Of a stretch of DNA of 64,000 bases, positions 44,870 through 57,900 are shown piece after piece. Under the pieces are notes generated by a model, which worked only from the letters and a program-made list of their open reading frames with translations, was not told the origin of the DNA and searched no databases. The translations under genes were made by a program, and so were the position numbers. Every line of letters starts with the position of its first letter. The first letter of the stretch is position 1. The stretch is taken from the NCBI GenBank assembly GCA_000697055.1, contig JNDT01001937.1, forward strand, positions 310,001 to 374,000, written 5' to 3'. This stretch comes from Saksenaea vasiformis B4078 (Eukaryota; Mucoromycota; Mucoromycetes; Mucorales; Saksenaeaceae).

Positions 44870-47800
44870 TGGCACATCGGTCCGATGCCCAAGAGTACGC
44901 TGAGGATGCTGCCATCTTGCGGTTTTATCAGTTAGATTCTTTAGAACCCGATACATGGGTTGATGAAGTGTCTGGTGATCAAGATGAACAAACGCAGGAA
45001 TCGACATTACAACAATTTGCACGTCAAGGCGATGGCAGTGGATCTCCCGTGGAACTAGAACGAGCTTCTTCTGAGACAGAGAGCGGTCTGCAATCGCTGG
45101 ATGACAGCGATCCACTCGACATATACAGTTCTATATTTGAAAAGTATAAACAAAAAGAAACGAATTATATATGTTATAGTAGCTTATCGTTTTATTTACT
45201 GATAGTAACATGCCCCGTAATACGAATATCGCCGAACTTAAAGAAAGTAAGCATTCGTGTCGTAATGCATTCACCCTTAACGGAAAATATAAGAATCTAC
45301 CATGATCATCGCCAACAAATCATTTCAACCACGCCATTTTCTGCTGGAGGTGCACAAAAATACATCCTACAACGACCTCGTACGAGGCGAAGAACGTCTT
45401 CGCCAAGGTGTCAATCAGCGAGCCGAAGCATTAAAATCGTTAGTACACACAAATTTCGATCGTTTTGTGAGCGCAAAAAATACAATCGATCATGTTTATG
45501 AGGAAATGAAATCGAAACAATTAAGCGCAGAGCAAGACTATGGCACGCGAACATTGGAGACCGCGCTAGAAGGTTCATCTTTGACGTGCCTCTACCCAGT
45601 TCGTTAACAATTTTCTGTAGCGGCTAATGCTAGAGCTGATCAGATCTACGGCCCCATTGTCGAGCGCCGTCAACGAGGAGACAAAGTTCGTAGTACATTG
45701 ACAATGTTGCAACGCTACAAATTCTTCTTTAATCTTCCCAGTGGATTGCTGGAATCGATCAAGCAGGTAGCGACAACAACACATGACGTTCTGTTTTGTT
45801 TTCTCTGACACAAATGTAGAATAAGTACGAGACTGCCATCCGCGATTACAAGCGTGGCAAATATTTGTACCAGAGCTTGAAAGGAGAAAATTCGCCTCCT
45901 ATGGACGAATCAGATAACTCATTCGTCACAGATGCAGAAACCAGAATTACAGATTTGCATCGGACAGTTTTTGATAGGGTCTGGGATGAAGTTACCAAGA
46001 TCGTTACAGAATTGCAGAACGTACTGTTAAAAATGCTAGCTGATCCGTGGCGAAGCATGGATGAACAGGAAAAGACAATCAAGTAATATGTCTTGATGAA
46101 GGAAACGAAAGAAGCTAATGATAAAGCGTAGCTTTTTGTTTGATCTCGATACAACGGAAGATCCAGCATGGTTCTACTTGGATAGCCAGTACCGATGGAT
46201 CATGGGACTCATGGAAAAGACCTACCAAAGTGGTGTGAACAAGATCCAACAGTTAATGGCTACCAGTGAAAGCGAAGAATCGGACGTTCAACGTAATCTA
46301 TCGCTAAAGAGAGCGATCGGCCAGATTCAGACAAAGCATATCGAATTTAGTTTAGGTAAGTAATTATAGGTGCATGCAGACAATGCATATTAATAAGAAA
46401 CAGAACGGGATCCTGACCTGCGAATTTGGCGTGCGATCTCGGACCTCGTTAAATCGTTGTCCGCGTTGATGTTGCGCTGTCTTCCCGACTTTTGGAGACT
46501 TTCAAAAGCGTTCATCGAAGGAAAATTTACAAGAACGGTAAGATGCGCGTACCCATTGAGGTTAGCCTCATGCTCTTTGGCTAGACTTCCATGGGTTCCA
46601 GTTCAGGTCCCAGACGCCGTGGGCAAGGTGTAGATCTTGCGAGGGTTGAACAATGCCAGAGCATGACTCGAAAGATTGTTGATCTGTATGCTTCACTTAT
46701 TGCGGATCATTTCTCCTTGGACGAGAAACACTTGCCAGCGGAAAACATGGAACAAGAGACAACTCTTCCAAACTTTCTTCCTCCTAATGCCAATTCCATC
46801 TATGTTGCTGAACATTTGATTCGGATTATTGCTGATCTTGCCAACTGTGTCAATGATATTCATGCAATTCATCTTGCCGGAGAAACCTTCTCTGGCTTAA
46901 CTGCATTGATGGAGAAGGCACGATGGAAATTTGTAGAAGTTGTCTGCAGGTGTTGGGAACGAGGTAAGACGTAGAAACAAAACGGATGAGGTGCTAAAAT
47001 ACTTGAAGATGCAAAAACTTTCCATATGCTCGAAGATTGGATCTTTGACCCTGCAAGTCCTCATTACACAGGGCTACTGAAACGATACTATGATTATCAC
47101 AAATTCTGTGCGCGATCTGCCTATAAGATCGCTGGTTTAATGGCGATGACGGATGAACAGGTAGGAAAGGGTATAGCCAATAACAGTGTTTAAATGTTTG
47201 AAAGGAGCAGCAAGGGCAGCAGATCGGTCAAGAGTACGTTCACATCATTCGTGATTCCTTCATGGAGTCGATGTACAAGTTTTTGGACGGATTGGTGAAA
47301 CTGGCTTTCTCTGATTATCAACCACTGAATGAAAAAGATGAAATGTTAATTGCGATACAACGTGACAAGGTCGATGTCCACTCAATGGTAAATTAGTAAC
47401 TAATAACCGATTTATATCGTATTTACTTGGTATGGTTGGGTAGGATGTGCGTATTTTGCTGATCGTCATTAATCTTGCCCATATGCGTGCAACGGTGATA
47501 CCCAAATTAGTAAACTTGTTTGAAACAGCCTACCGGTGCAGTATGAGCGAGGAACTTCGGGTAAATATCACCAAAAAAAAAATTTCGACCGTTTACTTAT
47601 CGATAACAGACGTTGACGGACATTGTCGATCAACTGGATGAAATTCTATTTAAAGACTATATCAAAAGAAAATCTGCAATTATTCGAGATATCATTCGCA
47701 AAGGTATTTTGTCGACAGGTATCGACTGGTACAGCATTTCGAAACCAACAGGTAATATCAGGAACGATCTATTTTCTGTTTCACCACTCATTCCTCTTTC

Positions 47801-48226
47801 ACAACAGAGGTCCATTCCTTTGTTTACGAAGCGTTGATGACGCTGGTGATGGTGCATTCTCAAGTCAGTTCTGTAGCACATCGGCTTATCCATCGTGCTC
47901 TTTCTGATCTGCTCGAAAACATGGCAACTGATTGTCTGGAGAGTTTCCGAAAGGTCGAAAGATTTGGGATGGGTGGCATGCTTCAAGCTACGTTGGAGAT
48001 CGAATTTATGCACCAGACATTATCGCAATATGTTACACCTGCCGCTTCGGATACCCTTCAACTCATTTACCAAACGATAGAACAAGCTTATGACCCACAA
48101 CAACAACACTCTGGAAATCTCCAATCTGAATTGAGCCATGTCAAGGAACTGCTCGTTTTCAGTCGAAAAAGCACTGTTGTGCAATTCTTGTGCTTCAAAC
48201 AAAATAGGGAGCGTAGAAACGTCTAA
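44870..48226 (+). CDS. SEC5: Exocyst complex subunit SEC5 (EXOC2)
   Basis: Subunit of the octameric exocyst that tethers secretory vesicles at growth sites. It starts at ATG 44870. Early exons are 44870-45143, 45206-45247 and one from 45295. They give SDPLDIYSSIFE, then the hallmark FLLEVHKNTSYNDLVRGEERL, LKSLVHTNFDRFVSAKNTID and VYEEMKSKQL. Downstream are ANARADQIYGPIVERRQ, the helical-bundle repeats and a C-terminus with SELSHVKELLVFSRKSTVVQFLCF, all typical of Sec5. More than ten introns are needed, several near 50 nt. No IPT/TIG Ral-binding domain is seen, as expected outside animals. The stop is at 48224-48226, converging on ARP1 with about 190 bp between. Internal exon borders are approximate. 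Confidence 0.9.
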
Positions 48227-48419
48227 ATCGAGATAATCCAGAATGCTTGTTATCATTTGGATCTGGGAACAAAGAAAAAAAAAATTCAAATACATCGAAC
48301 GGTCGTATGCAACGTAATTGGTAGTTTGTGGTATAGACAAATAACGGGTCCTTTCTTTCTCGTCTTTTTCTTCACTCTTCATCATCAAAGGACGGAAAGT
48401 TCGGACGGGAATGGGTGCT

Positions 48420-50065
48420 CTAAAACGTCTTTTTGTGGATAATATCGGGATCTTCTTGATAATCCTCTGCAGACACCCACATCTACAATCGCTTTGTTAG
48501 ACACATGAAAGGCAATCTAACCGAGCACTTGCCTTTTTAAAGGTACTGAGGGATGCAAGAATCGAACCACCAATCCAAGTACTGTATTTGCGCTCAGGTG
48601 GTGCATAGATCTTGATTTTATTATCTTTCAGAGCCAATCGCTTGATCTCTGCCAACAATCGCTCACCAAAACCTAACACGAAAGATTGGTTTAATGCCTT
48701 CATTTTCTTTGTCTTGTTGTCCTTACCTTTGCACAGGGTGGATCCACCAGAAAGAACGATATTTGAGTACAATGACTTTCGCAGATCCAAGTCAGCACGA
48801 CCAATACAGTCCACAATGACTTGGTGGATACCAGGGTATTCTTCGCCAATCAACTCAGGCTGGAATAAAATCTCAGGTGCACGGAAGCGCTCAGCAGACA
48901 ACTAACCAAGTACCACGAATAAACTTCTTTTGTTTTCTCATCATCAATTTTTTTTTTTTTTTTACCTTGATAACGTTACCGTCCGGGAGAACAAAGTCAT
49001 TTGTCTTGCCGCTTGTGTCCTTCTCCTCCTTGACAGGGTTCAGGGCGATATAACAAGTCTTTTCTTTAATAATACGGACAACCTCCTTTTCAGCAGTGGT
49101 ATGAAAGTTGTAGCCCGATTTACGTAACAATAGTTGCAAATACTCTGTCACATCTCTGTCGCGTAGATGAATACATTGGCCAGTCAGATCGCCTTGCTCA
49201 CCTTCCAGCAATATCGATACGTCGAATGGCATGAGGAATAGCAAAACCTTCGTAGACAGGGACGGCATGTGTCACACCATCACCTGAATCGAGAACGATA
49301 CCAGTGGTTCGTCCAGATGAATACCTGAAAGAAAAAAGAAGTTTCATTTAGCATCTGCTTTCGCGATCAAATTGCAATCCACGTACAAACTCAGCACAGC
49401 TTGAATGGATGTAAAAAGTGCAGGAACGTTGAAGGTTTCGAAAAAGATTTGGGCAGCCGTCTCTCGATTGATGCGTGGATTCAGGGGTGCCTCTGTCAGC
49501 AGAACTGGATGCTAGTCAAGAATAGAAACGCATGTCAGCCATTTCCTCTCTTCGTCGTTTTGATGTGCAATAATTACTTCTTCAGACAGTGTTTTCAACT
49601 CGTCGGTGTAGATGTACTGCCAAATGCGTTCCATATCTTCCCAGTCGGTCACAATACCGTGCTCAATAGGGTATCTGATTTTAAGCAGGCCACGTAGCTC
49701 TTGTGCTTTTCGACCAATAAAGGTATCGCCCTCAACTGCACCTGCCATGATACGCACGTGCTTCGGGCGTCCAACTCTACGTTTCGACATTAGGATGGCT
49801 CGATGGATGTCAGGAAAAAGAAAGATTTACAAGGATGGAAAAAAACACTTTGGTTGTTCCTCGCCAGCAAAACCAGCTTTGATGACGCCCGATCCCTATA
49901 GAATGAGACAGGCATAAGTCGATTCCGCGTACTTGTGAAGAAAAGATGAACAAAAACATACATTATCGATGACCACTGGCTGGTTTGTCAATACCTAGAA
50001 CAAGATGAAGGTTCAGTAACATGGCATGGTCAAACCACTCCTACATCATCAAACTCAGAATTCAT
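48420..50065 (-). CDS. ARP1: Actin-related protein ARP1 (centractin), dynactin filament subunit
   Basis: Forms the short filament of dynactin that links dynein to cargo. The first exon MNSEFDD (ATG at 50065) joins [11 protein letters not shown], then [33 protein letters not shown] and [20 protein letters not shown]. Later exons give [49 protein letters not shown] and [18 protein letters not shown]. The last exon gives [20 protein letters not shown], with the stop at 48420-48422. The [11 protein letters not shown] and [17 protein letters not shown] blocks place it with ARP1, not actin or ARP2. The final intron (48483-48532) is GC-AG with donor GCAAGT. Divergent from CDT1. Confidence 0.92.
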
Positions 50066-50262
50066 AGTTTTATCTGGACAGAATTGCTTGTAGAGAGTTA
50101 CGGGCAAACTCAAGATGTCGCTTTAGCAAGTGTGGTCCGCCATTTTCTTCTGACGATCCTAAAAAAGGAAATTTCGTGACGTCGACAGGGCGATCTCATT
50201 GCAGGTAAAGCCAATTTTTTTTTTTTTTTGCTGTCCTTTAAGCAACGCGCCCTTTTTCTAAG
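50066..50262. promoter_or_regulatory. Bidirectional promoter region ARP1/CDT1
   Basis: 197 bp between divergent start codons, with a T-run near 50215-50230 and a purine-rich part toward ARP1. Confidence 0.5.
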
Positions 50263-52146
50263 ATGATTCAAGGAACTTTGAATTATCAAGTGACGGTAAG
50301 GGGGGAATTTTTGTTTCCCTGTTCTCCTTCATTTGAACTCATTCATATACAAAGAAAGCACGCCCTGGCCGTGACCACGAGAAGTCGGAAAAGATAAATA
50401 AGGTACAAGACAAACGTTCCGTTACCAATGCTGACATGAGTAGGCAAAACAGGACCAAAAGAGCCTTCCATCACCTATTAGAACAAGTGAACGACTAGCG
50501 AAAAAAGTGCCAACACAAAGGACGCTTACTTCGATTTTGGACACAAATGAGTATCGTGGACGTGACGCATCTCCACCGACAACATTCGCTCGTAAACGCA
50601 GCTTAGAGAAGGAACACGACTCGGATACTTCCGCACCAAAAAAATTACATGTGGATACAGAAGAAGAGACTGAGATTGACCAGAGCCATCCTCCATCCTC
50701 TACCAAAGAAGATGTAAGCTCATTCTTTCTACCTAACGATGGTCCTCATAGTTCTATCTAGGCCATTGATACCCAGATCGAAACAAAACCATTGGAACTG
50801 AAACAACAGCAGCCGACGGTTGATGCCATTGAAAAACAAACAGAAGAGAAAGACACGGTATCTGCATCGAGTTCAGAGGAAAACAAGGAAGACGTTGCGG
50901 AAAAAGAAACGCCTGCTATCCCGTCACCTGCAGTAAATGAAGCACCAGAAAAAGAGGAATCTGAGGATGTATTGCCTCAGACGACAGATCTCGAGAAAAA
51001 CGAAGACAAAGCCACCACTGATATAAAAGATAACCAAACAGAAGAACCCATTGTGAACGAATTACGTAAAACGAATGAAATCAAACCTGCAGCTGAATCT
51101 ATCAAACGTCATCTGAAAGAGTTGGATTTGCCAACAGCCAAAAGACAACATATTGAGACCAATCACGAGAAGAAGAATGAATCTTCTATTGTTCCAGCGA
51201 AGAAACCGGCTACAGAAAATGTAGGGTTTCTTTTTGGATTTTTGACCTGAAATTTCTCAACTTTGATTTCATCTAGTCTACAGAGAAAGTATCTGAAAAA
51301 CTCCCATCTTCATCCAAGTCAACCTATGGCCAATTAACGCATTTGCCTGTACGTGTATCGTCGGTTTGAAGACATTAGCGCTGACTTGACATAGGTTTCG
51401 AAAACTGCGATTCAGGACGAACGCACCACATTAACACGCTTGCGCGAAGCACTGGATACTAGTTTAAGTTTCCATAAAGGAAAAAATCAGTTGATGCTGT
51501 TTGATAAAGTGCAACCGATGCTGTCAAAATCAACAGACAAGTAGGTCTCTTTGAGGTATTCAATGATATGCTGATAAGTTTATAGGAATATTGCACTTTC
51601 GCACGTTTTAAAAATTGCACACGTTACGCCAGATCTTTATCAGATTTCGCCTCGTGTGCTGACGACCTTTGGTGCTACGAAAGAGACGTTTATTCTGGAT
51701 TTTGGCAAAACCTGGGTAGTTCCGCTTACCGGCAGCGATCTTGAAAGTCGAAAGACAATGCTGGCAACAGAGATGGACAAATTTTATAAAGAACATCCCC
51801 AGAGCTTGATTCCGGAAGCGGCGATACCGCGATTGACCAGAGTCATTGATAAGGACGCGTGGAAAAAATCTGCGAACTTACCACCCGGTGTAAGTAGAAC
51901 ATGGACAACTCGTAATTTCTTTACTGATAGCGTGCATTTTTTTTAGCAACGGGCGTTACTGGAAAGTCATGAACGACGGCTGAAGGAAGAAGAAGAAAAG
52001 AAAAAGGCTTCCGAGCGCACTGGATCTTGGGAAGAAAGAGCAATGTCTCTAAGAGAGCGGGTAAGATTTGTAATGAACATTGAAAAAAGATGTCTGACAT
52101 GCGACCTTTAGATAAAAGCAAAAGCGCTTGCAAAAAAGAAATTGTA
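50263..52146 (+). CDS. CDT1: CDT1-like DNA replication licensing factor
   Basis: Predicted to load MCM2-7 at origins with ORC and Cdc6. Early exons are 50263-50295, 50355-50402 and 50453-50713, then a long acidic Lys/Glu-rich exon from 50762 to about 51220, followed by small exons. The conserved part begins LTRLREALDTSLSFHKGKNQ, continues FDKVQPMLSKSTDKN, LSHVLKIAHVTPDLYQISP and FILDFGKTWVVPL, and fits the Cdt1 winged-helix domain. The C-terminus with SLRERIKAKALAKK fits the MCM-binding end of Cdt1. The N-terminus has QRTLTSIL, which loosely resembles a PIP-box degron, and an SP site in SLPSPIRTSERL. These could allow PCNA- or CDK-linked control, but both are inference. The conserved core is diverged, so confidence is moderate. 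Confidence 0.72.
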
Positions 52147-52667
52147 AATAGAACACATGTGAGCTTTTTTTTTATTATTAAAAATTATAAGCGCGACTTC
52201 GCTGTTTTGGCGTTATACGCATGAATAAGCTATATGCTTTTATAAATCAATGCAGTAGGAATAACGTGATGTGCCCAATGGAAATGGCCAACTAACACTG
52301 GTGCTCCTGCCTTTCATTCAGCTAAAACACCCTTTTTATGTTACGTTTATGTACTGTACTCCAGCCCACTTCATCTTTTCCATATCATTAGGATCGTAAT
52401 ATTCTTTGTGATCACGTTATGCTATATCATAGGCTTTTCTTCTGCATACTTAAGAAAAAAATTTCAACCGCATGGATTGTATACATTGCAAAGACAGGGT
52501 CAAGACCTTTGAAACGCCAAATTAGATGTTCAAGTGCTTCAGCAACAACAGAGAATGAATCAACGTCGTCGGTGTTCATCTGGATAAGCAGTCATTACTT
52601 TGTTTTTGACATCATTCGTATCGTGATGTATCACTTTTGAAAGCCATCAATAAAACACCTCAATGCA
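52147..52667. other. Intergenic stretch 3' of CDT1
   Basis: AT-rich; I see no gene. Confidence 0.5.
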
Positions 52668-52975
52668 AAACAATGTTCCGTATTTAAAGGGAACCATAGA
52701 TCACCTTTTTTCATATTTCTTTGGCTCTTTCTTTCATCTTACATCCCGGTTAAGTATGCCGCTTCTTTATCACATATACAGGATCATTCATATTTTTGAT
52801 CTATCATTTAGCCGGCATGATCTGTCCCGAACCGTCCTGGCTGTGATATAGCCCTTCGTTTCACCACCAAGTAAGCAGAAGTTGTCGCCAATTCATTAAC
52901 TGATGAAAAAGTATTTAATTTCTTCTTTGGCACAAGACTGGCTCTTCATGGATGCGTAATTTATTTCGGGTAACG
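52668..52975 (+). repeat. Repeat R1: TATTTAAA box plus intron-like segment
   Basis: Reads CCGTATTTAAAGGGA, a T-rich part, CATCCCGGTTAAGTATG, GATCATTCATATTTTTG, CATTTAG and CTGTCCCGAACCGTCCTGGC. Homology with R2 continues downstream through TCGCCAATT and CTGGCTCTTCATGGATGCG. A GTAAGT-like site followed about 75 nt later by TTTAG gives it the look of a short intron. Confidence 0.65.
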
Positions 52976-54602
52976 TAAAAGATAATCCAGTAGACAAGAA
53001 TTTCTGAAATCTCTTCTTCTTTTCCCCAGAGTCAAGTTGTGTCATTTTTCAAGAGATAGCACCTTAGGTCTGAAAGGCGGCGAATGGGGCTGTATTTGCC
53101 TCCTGAACAGAAAATTAGGCGGTACATGCCGCATACGTTCGTTGACGTGGTTTCCAATACACAGCTTACGACCAAGAGACCGTTTCCATTTGAGACGAAC
53201 AAGAAACAATTGAATCAATTACATTTGGCTGATCTCCATCGCGGGGTTCGACGTGATATAGGAACCATTCGCTTTGGCCGCGAAAAGAAATATACAGCAG
53301 TGGTGTCAACCCTCCGGCGTGACAAGACGGAATATCATGGCCCATCTGTCTATTTGCACCCAGGAAGGATGATAAATTGGCCGTTATCAGTCCATCTGTT
53401 TTGTATTTAGATAGATTCCTCAAAATAACTACCTGTCATATTCAAGAGGACCGCATGACCACAATAAGCGAAATCTGTATAGTAATACTTAATTGTGACG
53501 TGGATGAAGCATAGCGATTCCGGTACTGAAACGTTAGCGCGCAAACAAGAGGTTGCTGTCACGAAAGAAACTTGCCACCACAAGACAGAAATCTTTCATG
53601 GCTATTATTCACAGGTAACCTCTTCTACATTGCATCCTTCCATCTTCAAAGCTTATCGTTGTATGTCGACCTGATAGGTGCCATAAAGAATGTCCCGTCA
53701 ACTCTGGGTAAAAATACGTCTAACCATTCCATGTTGTAACGCACTGGTTGTTCTGTAAAAATGATGTAATGCGATGGTTCGCAAATGTATGATTGATTTA
53801 CATGAAGCACAAAACTTTTGACAGCATGATGATACAGCTGCTCTTCCTTTGAATCTCCTTCTCTGATGACGCTTTACAACAACACTTGATGTAATGGACG
53901 GGAATTGACGAAAAATGATGTCATTTTTAAAGATCAAACAGTTAGCCCATAACAGGGAACATGGTGTAGCTTGCGCATTCAATCATAAAGATAGACGTCT
54001 GATATTGCTTAAAAATCACAGACTCCCCGTTTAGTTTGGGAACAAGATAGGATGACCAGCGAACAGTAATTCCGTTTGACAAATAGATTCGGATGAGGCA
54101 ACATGGTCCAAACAAATTTACCGTATCATCGTCAGCGACCGTTATCGCCATTACGGATATCAGCTCTTCACTGGCAGAGATTACACCTTTACGATAAGCT
54201 TTTATTATCTATACATGTAAGGTTTAAGCGGATTTTCCTGATGTGATATCTTCGGTATCCCTTTTCCAAACGCACTGGACAATATATTCAATGATAAGTG
54301 TCTTGCATACTTGTATTCTTTCTTGTGGCAATCGATAGCTTCATAAGAAAAAGATGTTTCCAGTTTATACGTATTTAGAATCAACGTTTGCGTCAGATAA
54401 ATATTATGAGACGTTCAAGCCGAATAACTTTTGCGCTGGAAAGTGATGCGTCTTTGCGCTAGGAAGTAAGGCGCTTTGCGTTAAACCAAGAAATAGCTCA
54501 TGCCCGGATAACCAGAGTCTTGCATTAAGTCGCTTCAGCGATGGATTCCCAGGATCCCATCGGAAGCAGTAACAATGTCTCACAATAAGGACAAGTTCCA
54601 CC
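52976..54602. other. Spacer between repeats R1 and R2
   Basis: Contains a plus-strand open frame at 53084-53410 (about 108 codons, basic, LHRGVRRDIGTIRFGREKKY in the middle) that I do not recognise and rate low. A minus-strand frame at 53942-54151 has no motif. Otherwise I see nothing. Confidence 0.4.
53084..53410 (+). CDS. Possible 108-residue protein, unrecognised
   Basis: Single open frame from ATG 53084 (MGLYLPPEQKIRRYMPHTF) to a stop at 53408-53410. Basic, no membrane segments, no known motif. It sits between two repeat copies. It could be a chance frame. Confidence 0.22.
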   Translation: MGLYLPPEQKIRRYMPHTFVDVVSNTQLTTKRPFPFETNKKQLNQLHLADLHRGVRRDIGTIRFGREKKYTAVVSTLRRDKTEYHGPSVYLHPGRMINWPLSVHLFCI

Positions 54603-54990
54603 CAAAAGTGATCCGTATTTAAAGGGACGCATGAATTTCCTTTTCTCTGTCTGTGGCTCTATTTACCTTTAACATCCCGGTAAGGATGTCATTTCTTCAA
54701 AACGTATACGGGACCATTCATTCTCTAAGTTTATATTTTAGCCTACAAGACCTCTGATCGAACCACCTTGGCTGAGTGAGCTCCCTCTTGTCACGTTCAA
54801 TACATGAAATGATATCCATTTGTATGCCCAGTTGTCAATCATTCTTACATCCTTCATCTGGGAACCAAGTTGATGTAAGTAAAGTATTATCTTATCGCCA
54901 ATTTATATACTGACAACCGGATATTTGATCCCTTCCTTAGCGCAAACCTGGCTCTTGATGGACGCAGAATTTAAATAGAGTAGCGTAGAA
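54603..54990 (+). repeat. Repeat R2: TATTTAAA box plus intron-like segment
   Basis: Diverged copy of R1: CCGTATTTAAAGGGA, CATCCCGGTAAGGATG, GGGACCATTCATTC, ATTTTAG, then CTGATCGAACCACCTTGGC, and downstream TCGCCAATTTATATACTG and CTGGCTCTTGATGGACGC. The offset from R1 is about 1.94 kb. Confidence 0.65.
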
Positions 54991-57900
54991 ATTCATTCAA
55001 TAAGCAGTATACGGAAGTACGCTAAATCGCAGCGACCTTAGTTTTGGAGGAGCCCGTCTACCAGATAAGTTACAATCTACACGTTTATAAAATTATTTGG
55101 CGCATGTGTATGTTTATCGAATGATTCAAATACATATTCTTTATAACACGGGCGTCTCTTCCAACTGTGGAACTTGCAAGCAGTTCATATAGGCTCCATC
55201 ATTTGTCATCGGTATGCGTGCATAGTTATCTAACATTCCCATCAAATGATTCGTTCCAGATACATTTTCGTCAAACCACATCATCTCTTCGACACTCATA
55301 AAAGGAATTTTAGCTTATCTACGCCAATACAGCGCAATATATTTCTACTACTCTTATCTTTTTCCTAGAATGTAAACCCCTACAGTGTTTCTGGAACGGG
55401 CATTACCTGATGTGTTTGTATACACAACATATTGTAAAATTTTAGGGTGCTGGTATCGGCTTTCGGTGGCGGCACTCCGCGGATCATTTTAAAAACGAAA
55501 AGGATGTATAACGCCATGAAATCAGGCAGCTATCTGATCTGACCACGAATTTCGATCGCCGCGTTTGTCAGGACATGTCCTCTATGGTTTAGTGGATAAG
55601 TCGATCTCCTGTCTTTCTCGTCACCTACCGTTTGACACAGACTAGGTTACGATTAACGTTGCACTAATAATGATCTAGAAAAACTCTCTGTAGAATTGCT
55701 GCTGTCATACTTGTCCTTCTTACTTAGGCTATGGGCAAACTGTGACTTCATACGATTGAGCTGCTAACTTTGTTTAACGTGTAAACGAGGTCCAGTAGCT
55801 AATGGCATAGCATACTATACGTATTTGTAAGCAGGTGCAGTTGAGTTTCTGTGTCAATGATCAGCAGGTGTTTACTAGTCATCTATTTCAGAAAGGGGGA
55901 TCTGTTTACGTTGAGCGGTATCGTATTTTACCCCACTTAAACGTTTTGCCTTGCTGTAGCGCTGTGCTGGCACGGGAAACATTTCTAAGTTGACAACGCC
56001 ATTTTTTTTCTCACTAGAGCCTGCGTTTACCAAGACAAGTAGATGCTCTTGTTTTGCACTTTTGCGAACGTAGATCTTGAAACGTGCCTTTCTCCAGGAT
56101 CAATATCTATTAGTAATTGCGTATGATATGTGAAAAGAGGGTAAAAAGGTTACTGATAACACTTAGTTTACAAAGGCTAATCGTTTTGTTACCTGGAAGA
56201 AAGATTTATCCCAAAACACTACGGAGATTGGGGCCGATTTCGGTTTCTCCGAGAAAGAGAATCTGCTCATAGCTCCTTATACTTCAACTTATTATATACC
56301 TTCGTTGGACAGACGCATGATGAGTAAGCTAGGTTTCCTTCTGTTTGAGAAACATTTGCGGGAATTTGGTTGCTCCTTAATTTGGACAGCCATTTCGAGT
56401 TTAGAGCGTATGATTGACGAGGGATTCTTTTTTATGTTTAGAATTTCTAGTTGTCTCATTTTAGCGTCCGCTTGCACCCAAGAGAGCTTCGACCATGCAA
56501 GAGCGGCATGACCCTTTGACGTCTTTGGAAAACCATTTCATCTCGAGAAAACCTTCTATTTGATAAGACTTGTTCTGAAGAGGGAGGAAGGAAGTAGAAG
56601 ACGAGCTGAGCATCTGGATGCTTCTGTGTATAGCTTGTTTTGCAGGGATCAAAACAGATTTTCCATGCATCTGCGGGCATATACGCATTTCGATGAAAGC
56701 GAGCGCATACTTGTCATTTGTTTATCGCAATTATCCCACGAATCTCCCCACAGCCTAATAAGCATTTGTTACTCCAATTAGAAGCAGATGTGAAGAACAT
56801 TCTCGTCCATGGTGACTGTATGTTTGCACCCCCGGGGCGATCAAGCGGCTTGTACTTGTTTATTTGTTGCCACAAAAAAAAAGAAATATTTAGGCTTGAC
56901 GGTATATTGCTTTGAGGAGGTTTTGCAAACGCAGAGATTCTATTCGCATTGAGGATTTCGTTTGCGGTTTTCTTTCTTTGCCAATAGAATGACACAAGGC
57001 AGCCGGCTTGGCGTTTCCTTCGGCTGTTTGTTCCGTGTGGAGCTCAGTTACAATCCAGAAATTTGAATTTCAGATCGAAGTCCTTGCCGATGCAGAAGCT
57101 CAAGGAGGACTAGCTTTTCTCCGCAAAAAAACACACTAAATAAACCTTGTCTATTGTTCTTCCATCATATCTTGGCATTAGCTATATTTCTGCTATAGCA
57201 TCGCGTGAAGAAAAAAAAAAGAAAAAAGAAAAGCAGGAGAAGCATAGGATCTATAGCCATGTTTCAGCCCATGGCGGATACAAACACACACCACTACTGT
57301 GACGTTGTGCAGCAGAAATTTTCTTTTTCCCTTTTTTTTTAATCGATGCAAAAAGGCCTGCTGTATGTCAATGCTGAGCCTCAAACCCTTGAGACTGAGA
57401 AGTAATGCTCACTGTTTTGTTCTGGGTGTATTTAGAAACATACGAGCTAGACCCATCTTCAATAACGTTTATTGACACTGTTACTTTTTTTTTCTGACGC
57501 GGTATCCCTATTAGTGGTGTTACTATGACTGCCATCATGCATTGAGACCGGTTCAAGTAGGAGAAAGACGGAATCACTATTTTTCTTCTGGCTCATTTCC
57601 ATCCGGTCAATCCGTAACATATGATTGGCTGACACAAAAATCAGGCCGTTGGTAGGTCAGGGCGATGGGGATGCCCTAAAAATAATTTGGGGAGCATGCT
57701 TTTCCTTCGCGGATTCCTAGAGCCACGCCATCAAATGCAAAAATTTAGGTGAACCAGCTGTACTGAAACCCATCTCAGCCACGTGTCGTGGTCCAAGTAC
57801 TGTCCACTTTACTTGTTGTTGTCTAGAAAAGGGATCCCAGGTCAATTGGGGTTCCTTTACTTCAGAATTATCACATGTTGCTCTGTGTCTGCAATGATTG

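Noticed and set aside
48020..48388. Minus-strand frame opposite the SEC5 3' end
   Set aside because: Shadow of the SEC5 last exon.
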